From: JAENVT01 sp031404635
Lineage (GTDB): Bacteria; Actinomycetota; Acidimicrobiia; Acidimicrobiales; Ilumatobacteraceae
DNA length: 34,654 nt
Direction of reading: 5' to 3'
Assembly (NCBI GenBank): GCA_031404635.1
Contig: JANNHY010000004.1
Location: 1-34,654 of the forward strand
The position numbers and the translations under genes are program-made. Shown piece after piece: positions 16,176 through 22,880 of the stretch. Positions within the stretch are counted from its first letter, which is position 1. Every line of letters starts with the position of its first letter. Below the pieces are notes generated by a model. It saw only the letters and a program-made list of their open reading frames with translations, was not told the origin of the DNA and searched no databases.

Positions 16176-17120
16176 CTACAGAATGTGGGAGCGGGGTTGT
16201 TCGCGACCCAGCTCCTTCTGTAGGTCCGCACGGGCGGGCCGGACCACCTTCGTCCAGCGAGTGGAGCGGGCCATAGCGGCGATGAACTCGGCGGTCGTGC
16301 CACAACATCCACCGACGAAGTCGGCGCCGGCAGCCAGAACGGCCTCGACGTGACCGGCGTACTCGGCCGGCGTCATCCGGTACACGACCTCTCGCCCGAC
16401 CAGCTCGGGTAGCCCTGCATTCGCCTTGATCCACACGGGGAGGTCCGTCGCGCTCGCCAGCGCAGCGCAGATCGGGGCAACAGCATCGACACCTACACCG
16501 CAGTTGGCACCGACCACGTCGGCACCTGCGGCGGCGAGGCCCTCGGCGGCCTGCGCCGGCGATACTCCCGTCATCGTCCGGTCCTTGTTCTTGCCGGAGT
16601 CGAACGTCATGCATGCCACGACGGGGAGTCCGGTGGCACGAGCCGCCTCGACCGCGACGACGGCCTCGTTGAGATCGGACATCGTCTCGACCACGATGGC
16701 ATCGGCGCCGCCATCGGCGAGCGCAGTCGCCTGCTCGGTGAACGCGGTATGCAGTTCGTCTTCGTTGACGTCGCCGCTGACCAGCATCTTGTTGGTTGGA
16801 CCGATCGAGCCGAAGACCTTGGCGCGCTCCCCCGCCGCTCGCCGCGAGATCTGCGCTCCTGCCCGGTTGATCGCAACGACATCACGGGCAGCACCGCGCA
16901 GCGCGAAGCGGTTGGCCTGGAACGTGTTCGTGAGGATGATCATGCTCCCGGCATCGACGTAGCTGCGCCCCACCGCTTCGACCCGGTCCGGATGGCTCAG
17001 GTTCCAGAGGTCGGGGAGCTGGCCTGGTGGCAGACCACGCGCCAGCAGCTGAGTTCCCCAGGCGCCGTCGGTCAAAACCGGGCCGCCGGCGAGGAGCCCG
17101 CGGATGAGGTCGGCCGCCAT
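16176..17120 (-). CDS. Homocysteine S-methyltransferase family protein
   Basis: A 314-residue TIM-barrel enzyme. Zinc-binding cysteines are C207 (GANCG) and C272-C273 (GGCCGTT), the trio that activates homocysteine thiolate. The N terminus has LTDGAWGTQLL and LTNTFQANR, and GSIGPTN follows at 104-110. The family moves a methyl group from a donor to homocysteine, giving methionine. Immediately upstream (4-base gap) is a corrinoid protein gene and before it a UroD-like methyltransferase gene, so the donor is most likely the methyl-corrinoid protein, making this the acceptor half of the module. ATG 17120 is preferred; the frame extends to a TTG at 17156 that would overlap the previous gene. Confidence 0.9.
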   Translation of the reverse strand: MAADLIRGLLAGGPVLTDGAWGTQLLARGLPPGQLPDLWNLSHPDRVEAVGRSYVDAGSMIILTNTFQANRFALRGAARDVVAINRAGAQISRRAAGERAKVFGSIGPTNKMLVSGDVNEDELHTAFTEQATALADGGADAIVVETMSDLNEAVVAVEAARATGLPVVACMTFDSGKNKDRTMTGVSPAQAAEGLAAAGADVVGANCGVGVDAVAPICAALASATDLPVWIKANAGLPELVGREVVYRMTPAEYAGHVEAVLAAGADFVGGCCGTTAEFIAAMARSTRWTKVVRPARADLQKELGREQPRSHIL

Positions 17121-17124
17121 GGTG

Positions 17125-17772
17125 TCAGCGACCGGGCTCGGCGCCGACGAGTTCAAGCGCGGCTCGGACTGCGGCGTTGGCGTTGTCGGCGTAGGCGTCG
17201 GCGCCGAACTCCTTGGCCCTGGCCTCGTTCATCGGCGCCCCACCGACAAGCACTTTGACGTCATCACGCAAACCGGCGGCCGCGATCGCATCGATGATCG
17301 ACGGCATCGACAGCATCGTCGTCGTCAACAACGCCGAGAGCCCGACCAGCTGAGGCCGATGTTCGTGGATGGCGGCCACCACCTCCGCTGGGGTCACGTC
17401 GGTACCGAGGTCGATGACTTCGAAACCGGCGCCTTCGAGCATGACGGCCACGAGGTTCTTCCCAATGTCGTGGAGGTCGCCCTGGACCGTTCCGATCACC
17501 ACGCGGCCGGCAAGTTCGGCGCTGCCGGCCGTGAGCAGCGGGCGCAGGATCTCGAGGCCGGCCTTGATCGCCCGCCCCGACGACAAGAGTTCAGGAACGA
17601 AGTACACATCGTCCTCGAAGCGACGCCCCGCCTCGGCCATCGCCGGGATCATCGCCCCGTCGATGAGCGCCTGGGGGAGGAGTCCGGCGTCGAGACCCTG
17701 GCGGGTCAGCCCGGGGGTCAGGTCGAAGTCGCCCTCCAACACGGCCTCGTAGAGTTCGTCGAGCACTGTCAT
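17125..17772 (-). CDS. Corrinoid (B12)-binding methyltransferase protein (MtbC/MttC-like)
   Basis: A 215-residue protein with the two-part layout of methanogen and acetogen corrinoid shuttles. An N-terminal four-helix cap spans about 1-85, and a Rossmann-like cobalamin domain spans 88-212. The lower-ligand motif DxHxxG is at D99-L-H101-D-I-G104, followed by GLSALLTTTM (about 144-153) and VGGAP (about 176-180). It carries a methyl group on cobalt between two methyltransferases. It is the middle gene of a three-gene cluster, 6 bases after the UroD-like gene and 4 bases before the homocysteine methyltransferase gene. Confidence 0.93.
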   Translation of the reverse strand: MTVLDELYEAVLEGDFDLTPGLTRQGLDAGLLPQALIDGAMIPAMAEAGRRFEDDVYFVPELLSSGRAIKAGLEILRPLLTAGSAELAGRVVIGTVQGDLHDIGKNLVAVMLEGAGFEVIDLGTDVTPAEVVAAIHEHRPQLVGLSALLTTTMLSMPSIIDAIAAAGLRDDVKVLVGGAPMNEARAKEFGADAYADNANAAVRAALELVGAEPGR

Positions 17773-17778
17773 CGCCGA

Positions 17779-19065
17779 TCAGTTCCTTCCGTTGTACTCG
17801 TGTACGGCGTCGATCACCGCAACGATGTTCTTCAGGGGCGTGCCCGCCTGGACGTTGTGGATGGTGTTGAACACAAATCCGCCGCCGGCGCCGAGCACCT
17901 CGCACCGGCGCAGCACCTGGTCGCGGACCTCGTCGGGCGTGCCGAACGGCAAGGTGTGCTGGGTGTCGACACCGCCGCCCCAGAAGACAAGATCGCGCCC
18001 GTACTCGCGCTTGAGGTGATCGGCCTCCATGTTCGCAGCCGAGCACTGGACCGGGTTGATGATGTCGAACCCACACTCGATGAACGACTGCATGAAGCGC
18101 TCGACCGAGCCGCAGGAGTGCTTGAACGTCCTCCAGTTGGTGTGGTCGTGGATCCAGCCGTTGACCCGCCGGTAGTGGGGAGCCCACAGATCCTGGAAGG
18201 TGTCGACGGAACAGAAGGCCGATGTCTGGGTGCCGAAGTCGGTGCCGCAGGTCATCACGGCATCGAACCGATCACCGACCCTTGCGTGGATCCGGGCCAG
18301 GTTCTCAAGGGCGATGTCGACCTGGGCCGAGAACACTTGACGAACGTACTCGGGACGCTTCTTGATGGAGATGTACCACTCGGTTATGTCGCGGATCCCG
18401 CGCGGCCACTCGAGGCCCGGTGCCGGCACGAAGGCGATGTCGCCCAGCGCCATTCCCGGCATCACGGCGATCACCGCCCTCCCTGTCGCCTCGGCTGCCG
18501 ACAGATCGACGTCGAGATCGTCGAGGTCTGAATCTGAGACGACCTTGTACTCCTCGAGGTTGTCGTTTGGGTCGAGCCGAGCTGCATCGATCGGCTCCTG
18601 CCGGATGATCGTGTCGAAGAAGAACCCGGTCTTGGGCATCCGCCCGCTGGGTGGGGCCGACAGATTGCCCTTCGGATAGATGAACGTGTCGCCCCGATCG
18701 TCGACGGTTGTGCGGAATTCGTCGGCGACGAGCACCTCGAGACCGTGAGGCATCGTCCACGGCCGCCAGCTGTCGTTGCGGAAGCCGAACATGGTTTCCC
18801 TGCCGACGACTCCTTCGACGTCGACACCCATCGCCTGCTTCAGATCGTCGTCGATCACGCCGAGCATCTGATACGGCTCGTGAACCTTCACCAGCCGCTG
18901 CTCGAGCCCGTAGTGGTCGCGGAGGGCAGCAACGACGGAGACATGGATGCCGGTCACGGGGGTTCCGCCGAAATCGACGGGAATGCGGTCGGGTTCGCGG
19001 TGATCGAATGTGGTCCGCACCCGATCCCGACACGTCATGGTCGTCTGATGAATCTGGTCGGTCAT
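17779..19065 (-). CDS. UroD/MtaA/CmuA-like methyltransferase
   Basis: A 428-residue protein of the uroporphyrinogen decarboxylase superfamily, longer than UroD or MtaA (about 340-350). It begins TCRDRVRTTFDHREPDRIPVDF (span at 11-32), as in methyltransferase-type members. A zinc-type H-x-C-G is at H316-S-C318-G, and near the C terminus GGFVFNTIHNVQAGTP replaces the usual GC motif with IHN, a form seen in members not tied to heme synthesis. With the adjacent corrinoid protein it is most likely the substrate:corrinoid methyltransferase; the methyl donor is unknown. The start is ATG 19065 with GGAGTG 6 bases upstream. It is the first gene of the three-gene operon. Confidence 0.88.
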   Translation of the reverse strand: MTDQIHQTTMTCRDRVRTTFDHREPDRIPVDFGGTPVTGIHVSVVAALRDHYGLEQRLVKVHEPYQMLGVIDDDLKQAMGVDVEGVVGRETMFGFRNDSWRPWTMPHGLEVLVADEFRTTVDDRGDTFIYPKGNLSAPPSGRMPKTGFFFDTIIRQEPIDAARLDPNDNLEEYKVVSDSDLDDLDVDLSAAEATGRAVIAVMPGMALGDIAFVPAPGLEWPRGIRDITEWYISIKKRPEYVRQVFSAQVDIALENLARIHARVGDRFDAVMTCGTDFGTQTSAFCSVDTFQDLWAPHYRRVNGWIHDHTNWRTFKHSCGSVERFMQSFIECGFDIINPVQCSAANMEADHLKREYGRDLVFWGGGVDTQHTLPFGTPDEVRDQVLRRCEVLGAGGGFVFNTIHNVQAGTPLKNIVAVIDAVHEYNGRN

Positions 19066-19085
19066 GTGAGCACTCCATCGCGACG

Positions 19086-19120
19086 TGTCCGCGGACATGC
19101 CCGGAACGATTCACAACATA
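19086..19120 (-). promoter_or_regulatory. Promoter and palindromic operator candidate of the corrinoid methyltransferase operon
   Basis: TATGTT (19120-19115, minus strand) can act as a -10 box. About 18 bases downstream is the perfect 12-base palindrome TGTCCGCGGACA (19086-19097), 21 bases before the ATG at 19065. A regulator bound there would sit just after the transcription start. No -35 of good quality is seen. Confidence 0.35.
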
Positions 19121-19170
19121 CGCTGCACCTCCGCCGGACGGCAGGGGCAAAGGTCACTTCTCGCTTGTCT

Positions 19171-19638
19171 CTAGTCGACACCCGATACGCTGCGGCCGAC
19201 CCGGATGCTGTTACCGCTGGCGTCGGTCAGGGTGAACTCGTGCATGCCCCAGGGCATGTCTTCTACGGGCGTGACCTGTAGCCCTGCGGCCAGGAATCGG
19301 GCGTGCCAGTCGTCGACGTCTTCGGTGATGATGTAACAGCCGGCGTGGTTCGTCGCCGGGCCGGTGCCCTCGACGAGATGGAGGTCGAAAACGCTTTGGT
19401 CGTTGAAATGCACGAACGCAAACCCGTCGTCATACTGCTCGACGTCAAACCCGGCGGCTTCGCAGAAGCGGACTGCCACAGGCATGTCGGCCACCGGCAG
19501 CGTCGGCGTAACTTCGATGCCTCCGACACGACGCCGCAGCCAAGCGATGCAGATCCGGCAAACCTTGATCTCGTCGTGACACAACAGCGCGGTCACCATC
19601 GAGGGCTCGCGCTCTTCTCCGCAGCAGTAGCACTTCAT
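19171..19638 (-). CDS. Zinc-ribbon / VOC (glyoxalase-bleomycin resistance) fusion protein
   Basis: A 155-residue protein with two parts. Residues 1-35 hold C3, C5, C6, C20, C27 and C30 (CYCC...C...CRIC), a small metal-binding ribbon or knuckle. Residues 40-150 are one VOC half-barrel unit: TPTLPVADMPVAVRFCEAAG (20 residues), GFAFVHFND, GCYIITEDVDDWHARF and PWGMHEFTLTDASGNSIRVG (20 residues). The second part resembles bleomycin-resistance-like VOC proteins; D/H/E metal ligands are only partly obvious. The start ATG 19638 is unambiguous because the cysteines begin at residue 3. It precedes the methyltransferase operon by 105 bases on the same strand. Function is unknown; sequestration of a small molecule or a regulatory role are options. 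Confidence 0.85.
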   Translation of the reverse strand: MKCYCCGEEREPSMVTALLCHDEIKVCRICIAWLRRRVGGIEVTPTLPVADMPVAVRFCEAAGFDVEQYDDGFAFVHFNDQSVFDLHLVEGTGPATNHAGCYIITEDVDDWHARFLAAGLQVTPVEDMPWGMHEFTLTDASGNSIRVGRSVSGVD

Positions 19639-19703
19639 GGCTTGAGCGTAGAGCGGTGCTCTGCCGCCGTCGAATGTGAGTCGGTTCCTCCCCCGTGTCG
19701 CAG

Positions 19704-20120
19704 TCAGATGACGGTGAGCTTGACGTCAATGTTGCCGCGGGTGGCGTTGCTGTAGGGGCAGACCTGGTGCGCTTTGGCCACGACTGACTCGGCCGTGGGC
19801 CGGTCGAGGTTTGGAACCATGACGTCGAGTTCGACCTGTAGCCCGAAGCCGCCGTTGTCGAGCATGCCGATCCCGACGCTGGCCGACACCTCGGTGCCGT
19901 TGACGTCGAGCTTCTCGCGGCCGGCCACCACCTTCAGCGCCGAGTGGAAGCACGCTGCGTACCCGACAGCGAACAGCTGCTCGGGGTTTGTGGCTCCCCC
20001 CTGTCCGCCCATCGCCGTGGGAATGCGTAAGTCAAGATCGAGAATCCCGTCCTCCGAAGTGGCGTGGCCGTTTCGGCCGTCGCCCGTCGCGGTTGCGGTT
20101 GCGGTGTAGAGAACTTTCAT
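19704..20120 (-). CDS. ohr: Organic hydroperoxide resistance protein (Ohr, OsmC superfamily)
   Basis: A 138-residue Ohr. The peroxidatic cysteine is C57 in AACFHSAL and the resolving cysteine C121 in QVCPYSNATRGN, both in the Ohr-specific contexts. PTAMGGQGGATNPEQLFA precedes them. It reduces organic and fatty-acid hydroperoxides, usually with lipoylated proteins as reductant. The start is ATG 20120 with AAGGAAG 6 bases upstream. The frame stays open upstream across the opposite-strand MFS gene but that extension is a shadow. It is divergent from the MFS gene; no OhrR gene is adjacent. Confidence 0.93.
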   Translation of the reverse strand: MKVLYTATATATGDGRNGHATSEDGILDLDLRIPTAMGGQGGATNPEQLFAVGYAACFHSALKVVAGREKLDVNGTEVSASVGIGMLDNGGFGLQVELDVMVPNLDRPTAESVVAKAHQVCPYSNATRGNIDVKLTVI

Positions 20121-20235
20121 GGTGCTTCCTTCGTTCGACTTGGGTCCCATCACGTTTTCGGGCGGATTCCAGATGGTTTCGGGCCAGTCCCGGCAATTAC
20201 GATAGTTCTGGTCCCGGTGCCTAGCATGACCAGCC

Positions 20236-21483
20236 GTGACCACGGCGCCCAGCCTGGGCCCTCCGCGCACTGGGCGCACCGCTGCCGCTGTGGCAGCGTT
20301 GTTCTTCGTGAACGGTGCGACGTTCTCGAACTGGTTGCCGCGCATTCCCGAGATCCGCGACCAGCTCGGTCTCGGCAATGCCGGCCTCGGTGCCACCCTG
20401 CTCGGCGGCGGTCTCGGCGGCATCATCGGCACCCTCGTAGTGGCAAGGCTGATGGATCGCCTGGGCAGCCGGCGCTTGCTTACGTTTGTGGCTACCGCGC
20501 TGTCGATCGGCATGCCGCTCATCGCCTTCGCTCCTTCTGCCGTGGCGCTGCTCGTGCTGCTCACGACCCTGGGCGGTCTCGACGTCTGCAACGACGTGGC
20601 GATGAACGCCCAGGGCGTGATTGTGCAGGACCGGCTCGGCCGCTCGATCATGAACCGGTTGCACGCCATGTGGAGCCTGGGCTTCACGGTCGGCGCCCTG
20701 GTCGGATCGGTCGCGTCGGCGGCCGGCGCCGGTGTGCGCACGCAGCTCGTCGCGGTAGGTGCCATCCTGTTCGTCAGCGTCGCGGTGGTGCGACGGTGGC
20801 TGGTCCCCGTGGACCCACCACCCAACGCCGCTACACCCGACGATACGAGCTCGGCCCCGCGCAGGCGGTTCTCCGCCGTCAACGTCGTCATGGCTCTTGC
20901 CGCGCTGGGTGCCATCGCCTTGGAGGTGATGCCCAACGACTGGTCGGCCGTGCTCATGCGCGACGAGTTCGACTTCGGTCGGGCCAGCGGCTTCGGCACG
21001 ATGGCCTGCGCTGGCGCGATGCTGATCGGCCGCCTCGGCGGCGACCACGTGCTCGACCGCATCGGTGAGCGTCGGCTGTTCACGTGGGCGGTCAACCTGG
21101 TGGGCATCGGAGCACTCGTCACGGTGATCGCGCCCGTGGGTGCCGTAGCGCTAGCGGGCCTCGTGGTGTGGGGCCTCGGCCTGTCGGTGGTGTTCCCGCA
21201 ACTCTATGCTGCGGCGGCCCGTCTGCCCGGCGTGTCGGCCGGCTCCGGACTCGGCTCGATGCTCCTCGGCCAGCGGCTTGGCGCCATGCTCACCGCCCTC
21301 AGCGTAGGCGCCCTCGGTGAGTGGCAGGGCCTCCGTGTCGCGTTCGCCGTCGTGGCCGGGCTCGCCTTCGGGTTGTTGTTGGTCACCTCTCGCCGCAGCC
21401 GTCAGGCGCTGGACGGCCACGTCGCTCGCGATCACCCTGACCTGCACGATGACCGCGATCACGGGCGAACCGCACCGGATTGA
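20236..21483 (+). CDS. MFS transporter
   Basis: A 415-residue protein with about twelve hydrophobic segments in two halves, separated by a hydrophilic loop at about 195-215. The inter-helix 2-3 loop RLMDRLGSRRLL matches the MFS motif A (G-x-x-x-D-R-x-G-x-R-R) in weakened form, repeated in the second half as HVLDRIGERRLF. Residues 31-45 (SNWLPRIPEIRDQLG) and DVAMNAQGVIVQDRLGRS resemble the fucose-permease/YbjJ-like branch. The substrate is unknown. The start is GTG 20236; TAGCAT ends 8 bases before it, so the message may be nearly leaderless. The last 30 residues are polar and cytoplasmic. Confidence 0.88.
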   Translation: MTTAPSLGPPRTGRTAAAVAALFFVNGATFSNWLPRIPEIRDQLGLGNAGLGATLLGGGLGGIIGTLVVARLMDRLGSRRLLTFVATALSIGMPLIAFAPSAVALLVLLTTLGGLDVCNDVAMNAQGVIVQDRLGRSIMNRLHAMWSLGFTVGALVGSVASAAGAGVRTQLVAVGAILFVSVAVVRRWLVPVDPPPNAATPDDTSSAPRRRFSAVNVVMALAALGAIALEVMPNDWSAVLMRDEFDFGRASGFGTMACAGAMLIGRLGGDHVLDRIGERRLFTWAVNLVGIGALVTVIAPVGAVALAGLVVWGLGLSVVFPQLYAAAARLPGVSAGSGLGSMLLGQRLGAMLTALSVGALGEWQGLRVAFAVVAGLAFGLLLVTSRRSRQALDGHVARDHPDLHDDRDHGRTAPD

Positions 21484-21499
21484 TACGAACGATCTCGCG

Positions 21500-21616
21500 G
21501 TCCGAACCGTTACGGACAAGCTCGGCGAAGGCATCGACAACGGCGTCGCTGCACGCCGTCGAGCGCAACGGCGACGCTCGAGCGCTGAAACCCCAGTTGG
21601 GCGGCACGGTGTGCCG
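21500..21616. terminator. Hairpin cluster between convergent MFS and LLM genes
   Basis: The 145-base gap holds three inverted repeats: GTCCG/CGGAC (21500-21504 with 21513-21517), ACGGCGT/ACGCCGT (21540-21546 with 21553-21559) and CGGCAC/GTGCCG (21602-21607 with 21611-21616). They sit between two converging genes, where a bidirectional terminator is expected. T-tracts are missing. Confidence 0.45.
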
Positions 21617-21628
21617 ACCGATGGAGTG

Positions 21629-22558
21629 TCAGACTTCGGTGACTGCGAGCTGGCGAGCGGTGAGTGCGAGGGCAGTGTCGACGAAGTCGTCGACATTGCG
21701 GCTGGCGCGGTGGAGATCGAGGATCAGCTCGGTCGCGCCGACGTCGCGGGCGCGTTCGATGTCGTCGATCACCTGCTGACGGGTGCCGGTGAACGGCGCC
21801 CGGTCGGTACCAAGGGCAATGTCGGTGAACTTCGGGTCGGCGCGCACGACCAGCTGCAGCGCTGCGGTATCGCGCTCGTACCGTTCAGCGGTGGCGAGCA
21901 CACCGGCCCACATCCCCTCGATCGCTTCGAATGGAAGGCCGGCCGGCAGCCAGCCATCGGCGCGACGGGCAACCCGTTCCAGCCCCGCCGGGTTGAAGCT
22001 GGCGAGCAGGATCGGCGGCCGCGGTGTCTGGACGGGTCTGACGCCTGGTGTGCTCGGGGCGATGTGTTCGCGTGAGGTGCCGATCACGGCTGGGCCCTCG
22101 CTCCACAGCGTCGAGAAGACCTCGAGGATCTCCTCGATTCGATTTCCGAGGTGCCGCATCGGCGCACCGGCGGCCTCGTATTCGTCGATCGACCAGCCGA
22201 GGCCAAGGCCTACCGTCAGCCGACCACGACTCACGTGGTCGAGGGTAGCCAGGCTGCGAGCCAGCAGCGTGGGGGGATACCACGGGGCGACGAGCACGGA
22301 TGTGCCGAGGCGGATTCGCTCGGTGACGGCCGCGGCGAGCGTCAAGGTGACGAGCGGGTCGAGGGCCGAGTGGTGCTCGGCTGGCAGGACCCCGTCGGGG
22401 CTGCCCGGATACGGAGTGCGTGGATCGACCGGGGCGAGCAGCCGATCGATGGCCCACAGCGACGCAAACCCGGCCTCTTCGGCGGCTTTGGCGACGGTGC
22501 GAGTGATTTCCGGGTCGGCGAACCGACCGAGTTGCGGGACTCCAAGTCCGATCTTCAT
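21629..22558 (-). CDS. LLM-class (luciferase-like) flavin- or F420-dependent oxidoreductase
   Basis: A 309-residue bacterial-luciferase-fold protein. Landmarks are IGLGVPQLGRFADPE at the N terminus, AAEEAGFASLWAIDRLL, RIRLGTSVLVAPWYPPTLLA (20 residues), SRGRLTVGLGLGWSIDEYEAAG (span about 110-131) and the C-terminal RQQVIDDIERARDVGATELI (20 residues). These fit the F420-type subfamily common in actinobacteria, which includes alcohol and other dehydrogenases and monooxygenases; the substrate is unknown. ATG 22558 overlaps the stop of the 54-codon gene before it by 4 bases (ATGA), so translation is coupled. It is convergent with the MFS gene. Confidence 0.92.
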   Translation of the reverse strand: MKIGLGVPQLGRFADPEITRTVAKAAEEAGFASLWAIDRLLAPVDPRTPYPGSPDGVLPAEHHSALDPLVTLTLAAAVTERIRLGTSVLVAPWYPPTLLARSLATLDHVSRGRLTVGLGLGWSIDEYEAAGAPMRHLGNRIEEILEVFSTLWSEGPAVIGTSREHIAPSTPGVRPVQTPRPPILLASFNPAGLERVARRADGWLPAGLPFEAIEGMWAGVLATAERYERDTAALQLVVRADPKFTDIALGTDRAPFTGTRQQVIDDIERARDVGATELILDLHRASRNVDDFVDTALALTARQLAVTEV

Positions 22559-22719
22559 GATGATTGTCCTTTCAAGTAGGGCTCAGCGCCGCGGACGCCG
22601 GAGTTGACGTTGACGAAGATCGGGGCGTGGCCCTCGCCGTTGGTGGACTGAATGAGGAGGGTCTCCGGGGCGATTTCGATCGGGGACCGGTGGATGCGGG
22701 GTGGGGTGGGCAGTGACAT
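22555..22719 (-). CDS. 54-aa protein resembling the N terminus of an MBL-fold hydrolase, possibly truncated
   Basis: A 54-residue product with a strong AAGGAG ribosome site 6 bases before ATG 22719, overlapping the next start by ATGA, so it is very probably translated. Its sequence (RIHRSPIEIAPETLLIQ, then APIFVNVNSGVRGAEP) looks like the first strands of a metallo-beta-lactamase-fold protein, where such a strand pair is normally followed by a V-D-T-G turn and then the HxHxDH site. Here it stops nine residues after RGAEP. It may be a remnant left by a deletion, or a short leader peptide for the oxidoreductase gene. The family resemblance is by eye only. Confidence 0.6.
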   Translation of the reverse strand: MSLPTPPRIHRSPIEIAPETLLIQSTNGEGHAPIFVNVNSGVRGAEPYLKGQSS

Positions 22720-22817
22720 GTCGACTCCTTCGGATGTAGGTGTGAGGCCCTTCGCAAGGTACGGATGATCGACGCCGCAGAAAATCCCGAGTGCGTGCGT
22801 TGTTGACCCGCGATCCT

Positions 22818-22845
22818 GGGGGTCGATACCCCCCGAACGCGGGGG
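22818..22845. promoter_or_regulatory. Two mutually exclusive hairpins / G-C tract dyads upstream of the LuxR gene
   Basis: GGGGGT (22818-22823) pairs with ACCCCC around CGAT, and the same C-run (CCCCCG, 22830-22835) can pair with CGGGGG (22840-22845) around AACG. The second arm touches the -35 box of the LuxR gene. As DNA these are adjacent dyads of the GGGG-N-CCCC type that LuxR-family regulators can bind. It lies between two divergent genes. Confidence 0.5.
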
Positions 22846-22874
22846 ATGACAGAAGATCAATCTCGGCGTACGGT
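22846..22874 (+). promoter_or_regulatory. Leaderless-type promoter of the LuxR regulator
   Basis: ATGACA at 22846-22851 and TACGGT at 22869-22874 with a 17-base spacer. The -10 ends 6 bases before ATG 22881, so transcription likely begins at the start codon. No ribosome site is seen, in line with this. Confidence 0.6.
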
Positions 22875-22880
22875 GCATGG

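Noticed and set aside
20121..21122. Long minus-strand extension of the Ohr reading frame
   Set aside because: It lies opposite the well-supported MFS gene, is Ser/Arg/Pro/Thr-rich, and Ohr has its own ribosome site and ATG at 20120.
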